Shown here piece by piece: positions 17,811-27,245 of a DNA stretch of 64,000 nt. Each line of letters starts with the position of its first letter. Position 1 is the first letter of the stretch. The notes beneath the pieces were generated by a model. The model saw nothing but the letters and a program-made list of their open reading frames with translations. It was not told the DNA's origin and did not search any database. This DNA comes from Caldisphaera lagunensis DSM 15908 (GTDB taxonomy: Archaea > Thermoproteota > Thermoprotei_A > Sulfolobales > Acidilobaceae), in the NCBI RefSeq assembly GCF_000317795.1, contig NC_019791.1:1240001-1304000 (forward strand), given 5' to 3'. A program made the position numbers and the translations under genes.

Positions 17811-18414
17811 AGAAGGATTCATATTTATTTCAGGTACCCCAGGAACTGGTAAGAGCACTTTAGCAAAACTAATATCTGAAGAATTGAATTGTAATTATAT
17901 AGAGGTTTCAGATTTTGCAGTAAAGAAAAATTTAGTTATTCCAGATGAAACTGGTAGAGATACTTATGTAATTAAAGAAGATGAACTAAAAGAAGAAATA
18001 TTAAAAGAAAAAGGGAAGGGATTAACAATTCTTGTTACCCATTATCCAGATGTTTTTTTAGATGATGACAGGTTTTATTTAAATACATTGTTTTTAATTT
18101 TGCTTAGAACAAATCCAAAAATTTTAATGGATAGGCTTAATAAAAAAGGATGGGATGAAAAGAAGGTTAAAGAAAATGTTTTAGCAGAAGCATTTAATAC
18201 AATAGCTGAAGATATCTATGATTATAAAGACATCGTTATTGAAATTGATACAAGTAATGAAAACCCAAATAATTTACTAGATATCGTCTTTAATAAAATT
18301 AATACTCTTGACTTTGGAATTAGAATAAACTGGCTTCTCAATGAAACTCTTATTGATTTTATCTCTTCCCTTGTTGATGATGTCAACTTTAATAATGATA
18401 GGATCAGTGATTGA
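17803..18414 (+). CDS. AK6/Fap7-type adenylate kinase-like NTPase
   Basis: Small P-loop kinase. The N-terminus FISGTPGTGKSTLAKLISEEL is the AK6/Fap7 Walker A form, followed by YIEVSDFAVKKNLV and a VTHYPDVFL segment replacing the usual GTHxxD. Family members act in 40S or 30S ribosome maturation and have adenylate kinase activity. The ATG at 17803 overlaps the end of the upstream gene by 8 nt. The protein is about 203 aa, longer than the usual 175-185. The last 45 codons (from 18277) lie antisense to the HerA-like gene, so the tail may be a recent extension caused by loss of a stop codon. Confidence 0.8.
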   Translation: MNEEGFIFISGTPGTGKSTLAKLISEELNCNYIEVSDFAVKKNLVIPDETGRDTYVIKEDELKEEILKEKGKGLTILVTHYPDVFLDDDRFYLNTLFLILLRTNPKILMDRLNKKGWDEKKVKENVLAEAFNTIAEDIYDYKDIVIEIDTSNENPNNLLDIVFNKINTLDFGIRINWLLNETLIDFISSLVDDVNFNNDRISD

Positions 18415-19884
18415 GGGGGATTGTATTAAAGCCTCACCAACTTCTAACTTATCTAGCTGATTATTTAATTCATGATTTAAATTCATAGACAAATAAATTA
18501 TTTCTTTATCTCTGGCACTTCTTAATGCATGTATTATTTTAGTATTTGCATTAAGCAATAAGCTATTAGGTATTAATGCAGGGGATTGAGTTGATACAAT
18601 TAGGCTTAAACCGTATTTTCTTGATTGAGCCATCATCTGCTCAATTAATGAGCTTCCTTCTATATCAAAGTAATTTTGAACCTCATCTATAACTATTAAA
18701 AGATTTTTATCTTCTCTTTTCCTATTAAGGTATACCATAGCTAAAAATAACAAGGCATATGATTTTCTTGAATTTAGTCCATCAATATCGCTAAGCCTTA
18801 AAATATTTATGCCATTTTTTAATTCTAATTTTTTATTATTTTCATTCTTAACAATATTCCTTAAATTTTCTACTTTTCTTAATAAACCCCTCTTAACATC
18901 TCTATCCCATCTAGCTTCTTCTCCATATTTCTCTATCTTATCTATCAAATCGCTTATAGACTTTGGTTTTTCTTCTTGTATAACCTTCATCAAAAGATAT
19001 TGTTGGGGCTGAGTTAAACCCAAACCATTACTTAATGAATCTATTAAAATATCAATTCTTTTATTAAATTCCTCTAATTTAAATGGATCTATATTAAAAT
19101 CTTTTGGTAATATTACATTAGATTCTTTTATAATATCAGAAAACTCTCCTGTCCAATCTAATATTAAAACATCATAATAGCTGGATGCCCTATATGCAAT
19201 TGTTGCAGCAGTTGTTGATTTCCCAGAGCCAGTAGAGCCAAAGATAGCTATATGAGATTCTAAATCTTTTTTACTAAGATATACATCTTTTACATAAGCC
19301 CCATCAAATGTTTTCCCTAAATAAATCCCTTCGTTTAATGATATGCCTTTATCTGTAGGAATTAAAAATATTTCGCCTTTTCCTATTGGGCTTATCGATT
19401 CTATTGCTTTTATTATATTTTCTTTTTCTTGTTCATTTGGATCCTTTATTTTAACGTTTTTTAGCGTAGTAGAAATTAACGTTTTCAATACTTCCCTTTC
19501 AATTTCTACATAATTCTTTTCTTTAGAACCTATTGCTATGAATGACCTAGTATATCCTCCAGAGGATATTGAAAAAGAACCATATTTTACATTGTTATCC
19601 TTTGACCTATCCTTAACAATATTTGATATAGCCTTGCTCATTTCTTCCTTCTCTTCTTTACTGCCATTAAACTCTATCTCTATTACATCATAGCTCCCCT
19701 TTAAGTTATTTGCCTTTTTAATTTTGCTTAATCTTAGAATTATTGGAATACCAATTAATGGTAAAATGTATATTATGTAAAAAATGTATTTATAAATGTT
19801 AAAATGTATTTCCATCAAAATAATTAAAATTCCTATTAAACCTATTAATGGTCTTAAATACCTTGGTACCTTGTCTATTATCAT
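18277..19884 (-). CDS. Membrane-anchored HerA/FtsK-like ATPase (DUF87)
   Basis: A 535-aa P-loop ATPase of the HerA-FtsK superfamily. Two hydrophobic helices at about residues 11-26 and 33-51 anchor it in the membrane. The core has Walker A GSTGSGKSTTAATIA (216-224), DWTGEF, and Walker B LLIVIDEVQNYF, then MMAQSRKYGLSLIVSTQ, typical of HerA-like proteins. Classical HerA lacks the membrane helices and is paired with NurA, Mre11 and Rad50. None of these is here, so the role (DNA or protein translocation, surface function) is unknown. The 3' end overlaps the convergent AK6-type gene by 138 bp. Confidence 0.82.
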   Translation of the reverse strand: MIIDKVPRYLRPLIGLIGILIILMEIHFNIYKYIFYIIYILPLIGIPIILRLSKIKKANNLKGSYDVIEIEFNGSKEEKEEMSKAISNIVKDRSKDNNVKYGSFSISSGGYTRSFIAIGSKEKNYVEIEREVLKTLISTTLKNVKIKDPNEQEKENIIKAIESISPIGKGEIFLIPTDKGISLNEGIYLGKTFDGAYVKDVYLSKKDLESHIAIFGSTGSGKSTTAATIAYRASSYYDVLILDWTGEFSDIIKESNVILPKDFNIDPFKLEEFNKRIDILIDSLSNGLGLTQPQQYLLMKVIQEEKPKSISDLIDKIEKYGEEARWDRDVKRGLLRKVENLRNIVKNENNKKLELKNGINILRLSDIDGLNSRKSYALLFLAMVYLNRKREDKNLLIVIDEVQNYFDIEGSSLIEQMMAQSRKYGLSLIVSTQSPALIPNSLLLNANTKIIHALRSARDKEIIYLSMNLNHELNNQLDKLEVGEALIQSPSITDPIIIKVDIINKGRDKINKSFIEKPVYSNSKVKSINFIKDDI

Positions 19885-19984
19885 GTTCCCCTCTATTATA
19901 TTTTAAAATTAAAAAGAGAGGGTTACGCGATAATATATGTTAAAATTAAAAAATATGCATCCCTTATAAATTATAGGGAGATAA

Positions 19985-20986
19985 ATGGAAATACAAGGCT
20001 GCAAAGCATATTATAATAAAGAGCTAGAGGCTTTAGATATACCAATAGTTTTTGAATGTGGAGGATCAATAAAAATAAAAGGATTTAATGATATAAAAAA
20101 TGTTGCTTTAAATACAATAAAAACATTAAATGAACTTTTTGATTATAGCTTTGAATTGGGAGATTACATAGAAAGAGAACTTATTGGTAGAAGCTTCAAT
20201 TTGCACAAATTTAAGATAAATGCGTTAGATGGAATATTAAGAATTGTCGAAAAGAATGGATATTTTTTAAACAGCAGCGGCGTTATTTTTTCTTCAGTTT
20301 TAAATAAATTTAATGAAAATATCGCAGGCAATTTAATTAAAGGGAAAACATTAGAATTTGGAGAAAAGCTTGAACCAATATTTTTAGATAAGTCCTGCTC
20401 ATCAGAAATTCCAGTTGGACAAAAGGAAATACCTAAATTCGTAATTTATATTGCAGAAAATTACATTCCAAGCATTGATATAAACAATTACAAACTAAGC
20501 ATTAAAGGAAATGTACCAAAAGAAATAGAATTAAGCTATAATGAATTGGAAGAAATTTCAAAAGATATTGGAGAAAAAGATTTTCATTGTGTTACTGGTT
20601 GGAGCGTTAAAGGGAGAAAATGGAAAGGGATAAGCGTTTGGGAATTATTAAAACTTTCTGGAATAAAAAGCGAATCTAAATGGATATTAGCAAAAAGTCT
20701 AACTGGATATTCTTCAACAATACCTATGGATAAAGAATTGCTAGAAAATACGTTTGTTGTTATAGAAATGGATAACAAGAAATTAAGTCCAGAATCAGGA
20801 TTTCCTGCTAGAATTTATTCTCCAGAATTGTTTGGTTGGAAGGGAGCGAAATATTTAAGCTCATTATATATAAGTGATAAATACATAGATGGTTATTGGG
20901 AAGCATTATCATATCATGAAAGAGGTAAAGCAAATTCTAATGAAAGATTTAAGATAAGAAATCCCGATGTAGTTGATTTATGCTAA
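19985..20986 (+). CDS. Sulfite oxidase/YedY-like molybdopterin oxidoreductase with extra N-terminal domain
   Basis: The C-terminal half (about residues 150-333) is a SUOX-fold molybdopterin-binding domain. The predicted molybdenum ligand is Cys202 in DFHCVTGWSVKGRKWKGISVWELL, with the GFPARIYSPELFGWKGAKYLSS segment that lines the cofactor. The N-terminal 150 residues contain several Cys (6, 25, 138) and do not match a domain I know. There is no Tat or Sec signal, so the enzyme is predicted to be cytoplasmic, unlike MsrP/YedY. The substrate is unknown. ATG start after TAGGGAGAT, with a TATA-like cttataaat close upstream. Confidence 0.8.
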   Translation: MEIQGCKAYYNKELEALDIPIVFECGGSIKIKGFNDIKNVALNTIKTLNELFDYSFELGDYIERELIGRSFNLHKFKINALDGILRIVEKNGYFLNSSGVIFSSVLNKFNENIAGNLIKGKTLEFGEKLEPIFLDKSCSSEIPVGQKEIPKFVIYIAENYIPSIDINNYKLSIKGNVPKEIELSYNELEEISKDIGEKDFHCVTGWSVKGRKWKGISVWELLKLSGIKSESKWILAKSLTGYSSTIPMDKELLENTFVVIEMDNKKLSPESGFPARIYSPELFGWKGAKYLSSLYISDKYIDGYWEALSYHERGKANSNERFKIRNPDVVDLC

Positions 20987-21059
20987 TGTAAAAATATATT
21001 TCTTATAGATATACTCAGACTTAATACTATCTAAAACAATTATTAATATGGTGATGAGA

Positions 21060-22592
21060 TTGATTAATGAAAAGACTAAGCTTAATTTAGATGACCCTTA
21101 TTTTAAGGATTTGTATAACATTGAAGATGGGATCCCTGTTTTCAAATATTTTGTAAATGGAGAATGGAAAAGTAGTTATGATAAGGCAAAAATAGTTTCC
21201 CCCATTGATAACAATACAATAGCATATATCTCAAGACCAAGCGAAACTGAGGTTGAAAATGCTATTGACAACATTTACAAAGTTGGTAGATGGAAAATAA
21301 GGGATATGCCTGGAGATCAAAGGCTTAAGATAATTGAAAGAATGGCTGATTTAATTGAAAAGCATCAAGATGCTATAATTGATTCCCTCATTATAAATGC
21401 TGGTAAAACTTATAATTCAGCAAAAGGAGAGGTTTCTGCAACTATAGAAAGACTTAAAAAAGCACCTTTAGATTTGAGAGAAATTATTGGAGACCTAATA
21501 CCTGGAGATTGGAGCTCTGAAGCACTTGAAACAGAGGCATTAATTAGAAGAGAACCCTATGGAATTTCTTTAATAATTATTCCATTCAATTATCCTTTAT
21601 TTGATTCAGCAAACAAAATAACCTACACGATGTTACCAGGGAATGCATTAATTTTAAAGCCGCCGAGCTCTGATCCAATACCTTCTCTATTTTTAGTAAA
21701 AGCAGCCTTAGATGCAGGATTTCCTAAAGAGAGCATTGCCTTAATTACTATACCTGGAAGGTCTATGTCTAAAGTAGTATCTAATAGTAAAATAAGCATA
21801 ATTAACTTAACTGGTAGCACAAAAACTGGTATAGAAGTTATGAAAGAAGCTGGAATTAAACAGTTTATAATGGAATTAGGGGGAGGAGATCCTGCTATAG
21901 TATTAAGCGATGCTGATATAAATTTAGCTTCAGAAAGGATTTCATTAGCAATAACCAGCTATAGCGGACAAAGATGTGATTCGATTAAATTAATTTTAGC
22001 AGAAAATAAAATATATGATGAACTTAAAAACAAATTATTAAATGAATTATCAAAAGTTAAGGTAGGAGATCCAAGAGATAAAAGTGTTTCTATGGGACCA
22101 TTAATAGATAAGTCTAGTGCTGATGAGTGGGAAGAAGCAGTAAAAGATGCTGAAAAGAAAGGATGTAAAATAATATTTGGAGGAAAAAGGATTAATGAAA
22201 CTTTTATAACACCTGCATTAATTGAGTGTGACCAAGATAAGGTTAAGGATCTCATTGCATATAAAGAAGAAATATTTTCATCAATAGCAATAATAACAAA
22301 GTTTGATGATTTAAACCAAGCAATAGAATTGGCAAATGGAAGAAGGTATGGCCTAGATGCATCAATATTTGGTAATGATGTTAATACCATTAGAAAATTG
22401 ATTAGACTTCTTGAAGTAGGAGCGATATATATTAATGATATGCCAAAACATGGAATTAACTATTATCCCTTTGGAGGAAGAAAGGATTCTGGTATTGGTA
22501 GAGAAGGTATAGGATATAGTATTGGACAAGTTACAGCCATGAAATCTATAGTGTATAATTATAAGGGTAAAAGAGTTTGGGAATATATTTAA
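21060..22592 (+). CDS. gapN: Non-phosphorylating glyceraldehyde-3-phosphate dehydrogenase (GAPN-type ALDH)
   Basis: Aldehyde dehydrogenase that oxidises glyceraldehyde-3-phosphate directly to 3-phosphoglycerate in crenarchaeal glycolysis. The general base Glu (ELGGGDPA) and nucleophile Cys (SGQRCDSIK) are at about 276 and 310 when counted from the upstream ATG at 21048. The cofactor segment IIIPFNYPLFDSANKITY and the end GRKDSGIGREGIGYSI closely resemble Sulfolobus GAPN as I remember it. GGTGA at 21050-21054 lies 5 nt before the TTG at 21060, which I take as start; ATG 21048 or 21054 are alternatives. Other aldehyde substrates cannot be excluded. Confidence 0.87.
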   Translation: MINEKTKLNLDDPYFKDLYNIEDGIPVFKYFVNGEWKSSYDKAKIVSPIDNNTIAYISRPSETEVENAIDNIYKVGRWKIRDMPGDQRLKIIERMADLIEKHQDAIIDSLIINAGKTYNSAKGEVSATIERLKKAPLDLREIIGDLIPGDWSSEALETEALIRREPYGISLIIIPFNYPLFDSANKITYTMLPGNALILKPPSSDPIPSLFLVKAALDAGFPKESIALITIPGRSMSKVVSNSKISIINLTGSTKTGIEVMKEAGIKQFIMELGGGDPAIVLSDADINLASERISLAITSYSGQRCDSIKLILAENKIYDELKNKLLNELSKVKVGDPRDKSVSMGPLIDKSSADEWEEAVKDAEKKGCKIIFGGKRINETFITPALIECDQDKVKDLIAYKEEIFSSIAIITKFDDLNQAIELANGRRYGLDASIFGNDVNTIRKLIRLLEVGAIYINDMPKHGINYYPFGGRKDSGIGREGIGYSIGQVTAMKSIVYNYKGKRVWEYI

Positions 22593-22676
22593 TTAGAAAT
22601 TTTTAAGCAAACTTTTTCTTTTAAAAATATGGTGTAAGAAACGATATGCAAAAAATACGACATAATAATTAACATT

Positions 22677-23813
22677 GTGATATTAATTTTATTTATATTC
22701 ATATTAAGGTATTTAACATCATTTAACCTTACAATTTATGGAATCAGCTTTATATTATATTTAACTGTTTTACCAATAATAGTTTCTATTTTTTCTGCAA
22801 TTTCTACAATATATAACAAAAATTATTTACCAGGAATTGCCATATCCATTATACCATTTTTATTTCTTTCAAATACATTTATGGATTATTTATTATTAAT
22901 TTATATTATTTTTGGAATCTTTGTATCTTTCATTGTTTATTTCTTTATAAAATCTAAGAAAAAAATTATTTTGAATAAACCAGAAAATCCAATACCCTTA
23001 GCTATAACTGCTTTTTCATTATCATTAATATTGATATTAAATGGGACTGTAGATTTTAATTATAGGTTTCTTTTATCATATTTTATATTTTCATTATTAA
23101 GCTCCTTTATTTCATCTAGTGAACAAAAATTCTTAAGATCTATTTTATTAGGTATTTCATCTTCTTTAGGCCCCATTGGATTTTTTATAACAAGTTCTTA
23201 TATAATAAATAAACCTGTTTATATTAATGATTGTGAAGGTATTGAGTTAAGAGGGAAATTACTTTTAACATCTTTAGGAAACAAGGATCTCGTATGCGCT
23301 GAGGAAGATAAGATAAAATTAAAATTAGAAAAACCATTTGTTCTATGGATTTACAATAGCCGTGATTTATTGAATTTAAAAGATTATATAGAGATTGGAA
23401 TTGGAGAAAAACCTAAATGTGATAAAGAAAATTGTGTTGATTTAAGCAATGAAAACCTATATAACATTATTAATTATTTAAATAATCTAAATGAAGATAA
23501 GGATTTGTTAATAAAAATTAATAAGGATTTGTTAATAAATGATGAAATTCTAAATTCTATTAAAAATTTATCTAATAAGAATAATATAATAATTGAATTA
23601 GATGAAATTGTTGATAAAGATATTATGCCTAAATTTAAAGCAAAAAGTTCAGGTATAGTATTTTGTTGCATAAATAATCCAGAAAAGTCTTTTAATATCT
23701 CAAAAATTTTCTTAAGGGATCCGTATGAATTATCTGCCATTATTAAAGATAAGGCAATAGCTTACCCATCATGCAATAATGAAATATTGATATTAGAACC
23801 CCTTAAATCTTAA
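22677..23813 (+). CDS. Membrane protein of unknown function with soluble C-terminal domain
   Basis: Not recognised. The N-terminal 180 residues form about six hydrophobic helices (for example the first, ILILFIFILRYL, then ISFILYLTVLPIIVSIFSAI). The C-terminal 200 residues are soluble, acidic and Asn- and Lys-rich, with six Cys including CCIN. They contain a short tandem duplication, DKDLLIKI and NKDLLIND, that corresponds to a 24-bp DNA repeat at about 23496-23543. The start GTG at 22677 is uncertain. It follows gapN on the same strand but with its own leader, and it has no obvious partner. Confidence 0.7.
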   Translation: MILILFIFILRYLTSFNLTIYGISFILYLTVLPIIVSIFSAISTIYNKNYLPGIAISIIPFLFLSNTFMDYLLLIYIIFGIFVSFIVYFFIKSKKKIILNKPENPIPLAITAFSLSLILILNGTVDFNYRFLLSYFIFSLLSSFISSSEQKFLRSILLGISSSLGPIGFFITSSYIINKPVYINDCEGIELRGKLLLTSLGNKDLVCAEEDKIKLKLEKPFVLWIYNSRDLLNLKDYIEIGIGEKPKCDKENCVDLSNENLYNIINYLNNLNEDKDLLIKINKDLLINDEILNSIKNLSNKNNIIIELDEIVDKDIMPKFKAKSSGIVFCCINNPEKSFNISKIFLRDPYELSAIIKDKAIAYPSCNNEILILEPLKS

Positions 23814-24156
23814 TAATCTAAATTTTTTTTAAAAATATCATTGTTTGCTTAATTAATTCCATAAGAATTCCTTGTAATTAAGTTCACATAATAGAAAAGT
23901 CTTAAAGAATTCATAACGTTAATTACTATTTGCTATAATTATAGTTTTAATAAAAATCTTTTAGCATTTCCCAATTCATAACCTCTTTTAACATAATGAA
24001 AGCAACCATTAATGCAGAAAGTAAGAATTATGCTATCTTATATAATTCTATTTATGAAAATGTTGTTTAATTAAAATCATCTACTTGTTTAAATTATTTA
24101 ATTATAACAAAAATTATAATTAGATATCATTGTTAACCCCCCGGTTAACAATGACC
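23814..24156. other. 343-bp AT-rich gap
   Basis: No gene is seen between the membrane protein and the PAC2 gene, which point toward each other. The only notable element is the 26-bp palindrome at 24128-24153. A GATGA in the right distance range (minus strand, about 24077) has no matching CTGA box, so I do not call a C/D RNA here. Confidence 0.5.
24128..24153. repeat. 26-bp palindromic element, copy 1
   Basis: Arms CATTGTTAACC and GGTTAACAATG flank a CCCC loop. This is one of four copies in the window (others at 35791, 38236 and 47234). It lies 3 nt beyond the stop codon of the minus-strand PAC2 gene. Confidence 0.85.
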
Positions 24157-24888
24157 TCACATATAAATGTTTGATGTTCCCACTTTTTGTGACTCTGCCT
24201 GAATCATCTTAACTATTTTATCTATTTCTTCTCTTTGTTTAGTTGCAAGTTGCTCAAGTTCTGGCACTGCCGTTTCCATATTTAATAAATTCTTAAGTAT
24301 TGCCTTTACTCCAACGAATGCTGCATCATAGTCCACTCCTTCAATTATAGAATAAGGTAAAACCATTACTGTTGGTATTTTTAATCTTTCCAAATAAATA
24401 TAGAGAAGAGCTAGAGGTCCTACAACACCTAAGCCTTTTTCCATCATCGGGGCTTCTAGTTTAGGCCCATTATAATATGTATTGCTAATCCATCTATACC
24501 AATAAGTCTCATTTTCGCTCATAAATTCTCTGCTAAGTCCCCCTATCAATACTACATATTTAAATCCCATATTTTTAATCCAATCAGAAATGGACTTACT
24601 AAACGCGTTTTGATCAATTATTTCTGGAATTGCCCTATTCATTAAAACTGTTACATTATTATTTTGATATATTTCAAACGGTAAGCCTACTCCATCATCC
24701 TCTACCAAAATAACTGAGGGCATCCTTTCAGTCATAATATATCCAACTTTTTTCATTTGCAAAGCAAGAGATAAGTATTTTGGAGCAGTATAACCTACTC
24801 TCCCAAAACCTGGGAAACCAGTTATTATTACATTATCTTTAAATATTTCTTCATTTACATTTAAAATTATTTCAACTTTTCTTCTCAT
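24157..24888 (-). CDS. PAC2-family protein (proteasome assembly chaperone-like)
   Basis: A 243-aa member of the PAC2/COG2047 family. Typical segments are VIITGFPGFGRVGYTAPKYL, the EDDGVGLPFEIY strand, YVVLIGGLSREF, GPLALLYIYLERLKIPTVMVLPYS and a C-terminal helix. Eukaryotic homologues chaperone proteasome alpha-subunits, and the archaeal proteins are mostly uncharacterised. The start overlaps the end of the upstream PUA gene by 17 nt, so the two are translated together in a Sua5-PUA-PAC2 operon. A PAN gene exists 12 kb away but is not linked. Confidence 0.87.
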   Translation of the reverse strand: MRRKVEIILNVNEEIFKDNVIITGFPGFGRVGYTAPKYLSLALQMKKVGYIMTERMPSVILVEDDGVGLPFEIYQNNNVTVLMNRAIPEIIDQNAFSKSISDWIKNMGFKYVVLIGGLSREFMSENETYWYRWISNTYYNGPKLEAPMMEKGLGVVGPLALLYIYLERLKIPTVMVLPYSIIEGVDYDAAFVGVKAILKNLLNMETAVPELEQLATKQREEIDKIVKMIQAESQKVGTSNIYM

Positions 24889-25348
24889 TTCTTAACACCT
24901 TCCTAAATCTCACAACCTCACCCTTACCCATAGATTTCATCATGAATCCGGGCACCTTAGCCTTTCCTATACCTATTATTTCTCCTTTATTACTTATTAT
25001 GACCACCTCATCTCCTGGTTTTATTGATTGATCCGAATCTATAACATCTATTCCCATTACATCCCCCATATATTCTACATCATCCCTAACAACAACTCTA
25101 TATTTTGGATAATCAGAATTTTCTAAAATTATTTTCCCAGCCTCGATACTTAAAGTAAATCCAAAATCTGTTGGTCTTAATGTCATTATTCTGTTTCCAT
25201 TAAGATAAACATACCTTATTTTACCTAACCTCATTGATATTTTTAAAGGTAATTTTATAAAAGCCTCAGCTACCCTTTCATCAAATTGATATGATAAAAT
25301 TGATCTAATAATTCTTATTTGATCTTCATCAGGCTCAATTATTTTCAT
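24872..25348 (-). CDS. PUA-domain RNA-binding protein
   Basis: A 158-aa protein. The first 80 residues form a pre-PUA domain with DQIRIIRSILSYQFDERVAEAF. The last 75 form a PUA domain (RVVVRDDVEYMGDVMGIDVIDSDQSIKPGDEVVIISNKGEIIGIGKA), the fold that binds RNA in archaeosine and pseudouridine enzymes. No catalytic domain is attached. Stand-alone crenarchaeal PUA proteins of this size are thought to act in tRNA modification or ribosome biogenesis. Its place between Sua5 (tRNA t6A) and PAC2 supports an RNA role. Start ATG is 2 nt after the Sua5 stop. Confidence 0.83.
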   Translation of the reverse strand: MKIIEPDEDQIRIIRSILSYQFDERVAEAFIKLPLKISMRLGKIRYVYLNGNRIMTLRPTDFGFTLSIEAGKIILENSDYPKYRVVVRDDVEYMGDVMGIDVIDSDQSIKPGDEVVIISNKGEIIGIGKAKVPGFMMKSMGKGEVVRFRKVLRNEKKS

Positions 25349-25350
25349 TT

Positions 25351-25977
25351 TTATTCACTTTCCAATACCCTTTTTATATCTTCTTCTTTAATTGCCCCTT
25401 CTCTCAATATCTTAATTTCTTTATTTATTATGCTCACAACTGTGCTAGAAATACCTATCCTTGCTTGGCCCCCATCTACATAAAGGTCTACCTTATCTTT
25501 TAACATATTATAGGCTTCCTCAACATTTACAGGTGATTTCATATGAGAAATGTTTGCGCTTGTTCCAATGATTGCCCCTCCAACTTCTCTAGCCAATGCC
25601 CTACAAAAATAACAATTAGGGAGCCTAACTCCTATGCTGCCCCATATAGATAAATGGGATGGAACTTTTTCAGATAAATTTTCAACAATTGTTAAGCTGC
25701 CAGGCCAAAATGCTCTAGCTAGCTTCCAAAAAGTTTCGCTAGGCTTTACCAATGAAAATGCATCATGGCTTTCCCCTAAAAGTATTGGTAAAGGCTTCCC
25801 CTCTTCTCTCCCCTTAACTTCATATACTTTTCTCATAGCTTTTTCATTAAATGGATCTGCTGTTAATCCATATACTGTATCTGTAGGTATAACAACTACT
25901 CCACCATTTTTTATGACTTTAGCTACTTCTTTTATTGCTTCTTTATCTGGACAATCAATATTTATTTTTATAATCAA
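25351..25977 (-). CDS. Threonylcarbamoyl-AMP synthase (TsaC/Sua5/YrdC family)
   Basis: Makes threonylcarbamoyl-AMP from threonine, bicarbonate and ATP for the t6A37 modification of tRNAs that read ANN codons. It has GGVVVIPTDTVYGLTADPFN, the KGREEGKPLPILL phosphate-binding segment, FWPGSLTIV, GVRLPN and IIGTSANISH, all characteristic. With 208 aa it holds only the YrdC domain and lacks the C-terminal Sua5 domain. First gene of the Sua5-PUA-PAC2 operon. It is divergent from argF with a 56-bp spacer. Confidence 0.9.
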   Translation of the reverse strand: MIIKINIDCPDKEAIKEVAKVIKNGGVVVIPTDTVYGLTADPFNEKAMRKVYEVKGREEGKPLPILLGESHDAFSLVKPSETFWKLARAFWPGSLTIVENLSEKVPSHLSIWGSIGVRLPNCYFCRALAREVGGAIIGTSANISHMKSPVNVEEAYNMLKDKVDLYVDGGQARIGISSTVVSIINKEIKILREGAIKEEDIKRVLESE

Positions 25978-26033
25978 ATTCTCTCCCTTTTCTCCATATA
26001 TCCTTTTATACCTTTTTAATTTATTATTGGATC

Positions 26034-26990
26034 ATGGCGATAATAATGTCAATTAATGAATTAAAAGGAAAAGATATGCTGTGTTTAAAAGATTTCAGCC
26101 CTGAGCAGGTAAGGTATTTAATTGATTTAGGTTTGGACTTAAAAAGAAGATATCATGCTGGAGAAAGGATTTTAAATACATTAAATGGGAGAAGCATTGC
26201 TATGATTTTTGAAAAGCCTTCAACAAGAACAAGGGTGAGCTTAGAGGTTGCAGCATATCAACTAGGTGCACAACCTATTGTATTAGGATGGAATGAACTT
26301 CAATTAGGAAGAGGCGAGCCTATAAAAGATACTGCTAGAGTCTTATCAAGGTTTGTTAATGGAATAACAGCTAGAGTAAGGAATCATAATGATTTAATTG
26401 AAATGGCCAAATATGCTAGTGTTCCTATTATAAATGCTTTAAGCGATCTATCCCATCCAATGCAGGTAATAGCAGATTATATGACAATATATGAAAAGAA
26501 AGGTAAATTTAAGGGATTAAAGTTTGCATTTGTAGGCGATGGAAGCGATAACATGGTACATAGCTTAATGATTATATCTTCTCAATTAGGGGTAGACTTT
26601 TATGTTGGGTCTCCAAAAGATCTCAAGCCAAACGAAGAAATATTAAATGCTGCAAAGAAATTTGCTGAAATAAGTGGATCAAAAATAGTATTTACTGAAG
26701 ATCCCTTTGAGGCTGTAGATAAGGCTGACGTAGTTTATACAGATGTTTTTGTAAGCATGGGACAAGAAGATATTGCTGAGGCTAAGAAGAAAATACTAAG
26801 ACCTTATCAAGTTAACACAAAACTTATGGAAAGAGCTGATAATAAAGCAATATTCTTACATTGTCTACCAGCCCATAGAGGAGAAGAAGTAACAGAAGAA
26901 GTTATAGAAGGTCCTTGGTCAGCAGTATGGGATGAAGCGGAAAATAGATTACATAGCGAAAAGGCAATTTTAACTTCTCTTATACCATGA
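26034..26990 (+). CDS. argF: Ornithine carbamoyltransferase
   Basis: Transfers the carbamoyl group to ornithine to give citrulline in arginine synthesis. Carbamoyl-phosphate binding motif STRTR at about residues 63-67 (EKPSTRTRVSLE), HPMQ in SDLSHPMQVIADY, the ornithine-binding SMGQE loop, and HCLPAHRG (Cys277) are all present. This identifies OTC rather than aspartate carbamoyltransferase. At 318 aa it is full length. ATG at 26034 is taken; ATG at 26046 is an alternative that removes MAII. No other arginine genes are nearby. Confidence 0.92.
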   Translation: MAIIMSINELKGKDMLCLKDFSPEQVRYLIDLGLDLKRRYHAGERILNTLNGRSIAMIFEKPSTRTRVSLEVAAYQLGAQPIVLGWNELQLGRGEPIKDTARVLSRFVNGITARVRNHNDLIEMAKYASVPIINALSDLSHPMQVIADYMTIYEKKGKFKGLKFAFVGDGSDNMVHSLMIISSQLGVDFYVGSPKDLKPNEEILNAAKKFAEISGSKIVFTEDPFEAVDKADVVYTDVFVSMGQEDIAEAKKKILRPYQVNTKLMERADNKAIFLHCLPAHRGEEVTEEVIEGPWSAVWDEAENRLHSEKAILTSLIP

Positions 26991-27245
26991 TTTCTAAAAC
27001 TTCCTTTAAATTATAAAAATAATTTAAATTTTTATATAAAAATTAATAAAGATTTCTTATAATAGATTACCTGCACTTCAGGAACTAGAATAATCTTAAT
27101 GATAATAAAAATTAAACCCTTTGATTTCAAGAAATTAATTTGAGCAGAAATAATTATCTTATTTATGCTTTTCTTATGTTAAGATTTTATTAAACTTGCT
27201 TAAAAATATATTAATACTATAATTGCCTTGCTATAAGTTATATTT
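26991..27245. other. 255-bp spacer, nothing recognised
   Basis: AT-rich spacer between the convergent argF and KaiC-like genes. No open frame, tRNA or strong inverted repeat was seen. Confidence 0.4.

Noticed and set aside
24040-24127. Third C/D-box sRNA next to palindrome copy 1
   Set aside because: A GATGA is present but no CTGA boxes follow at usable distances.
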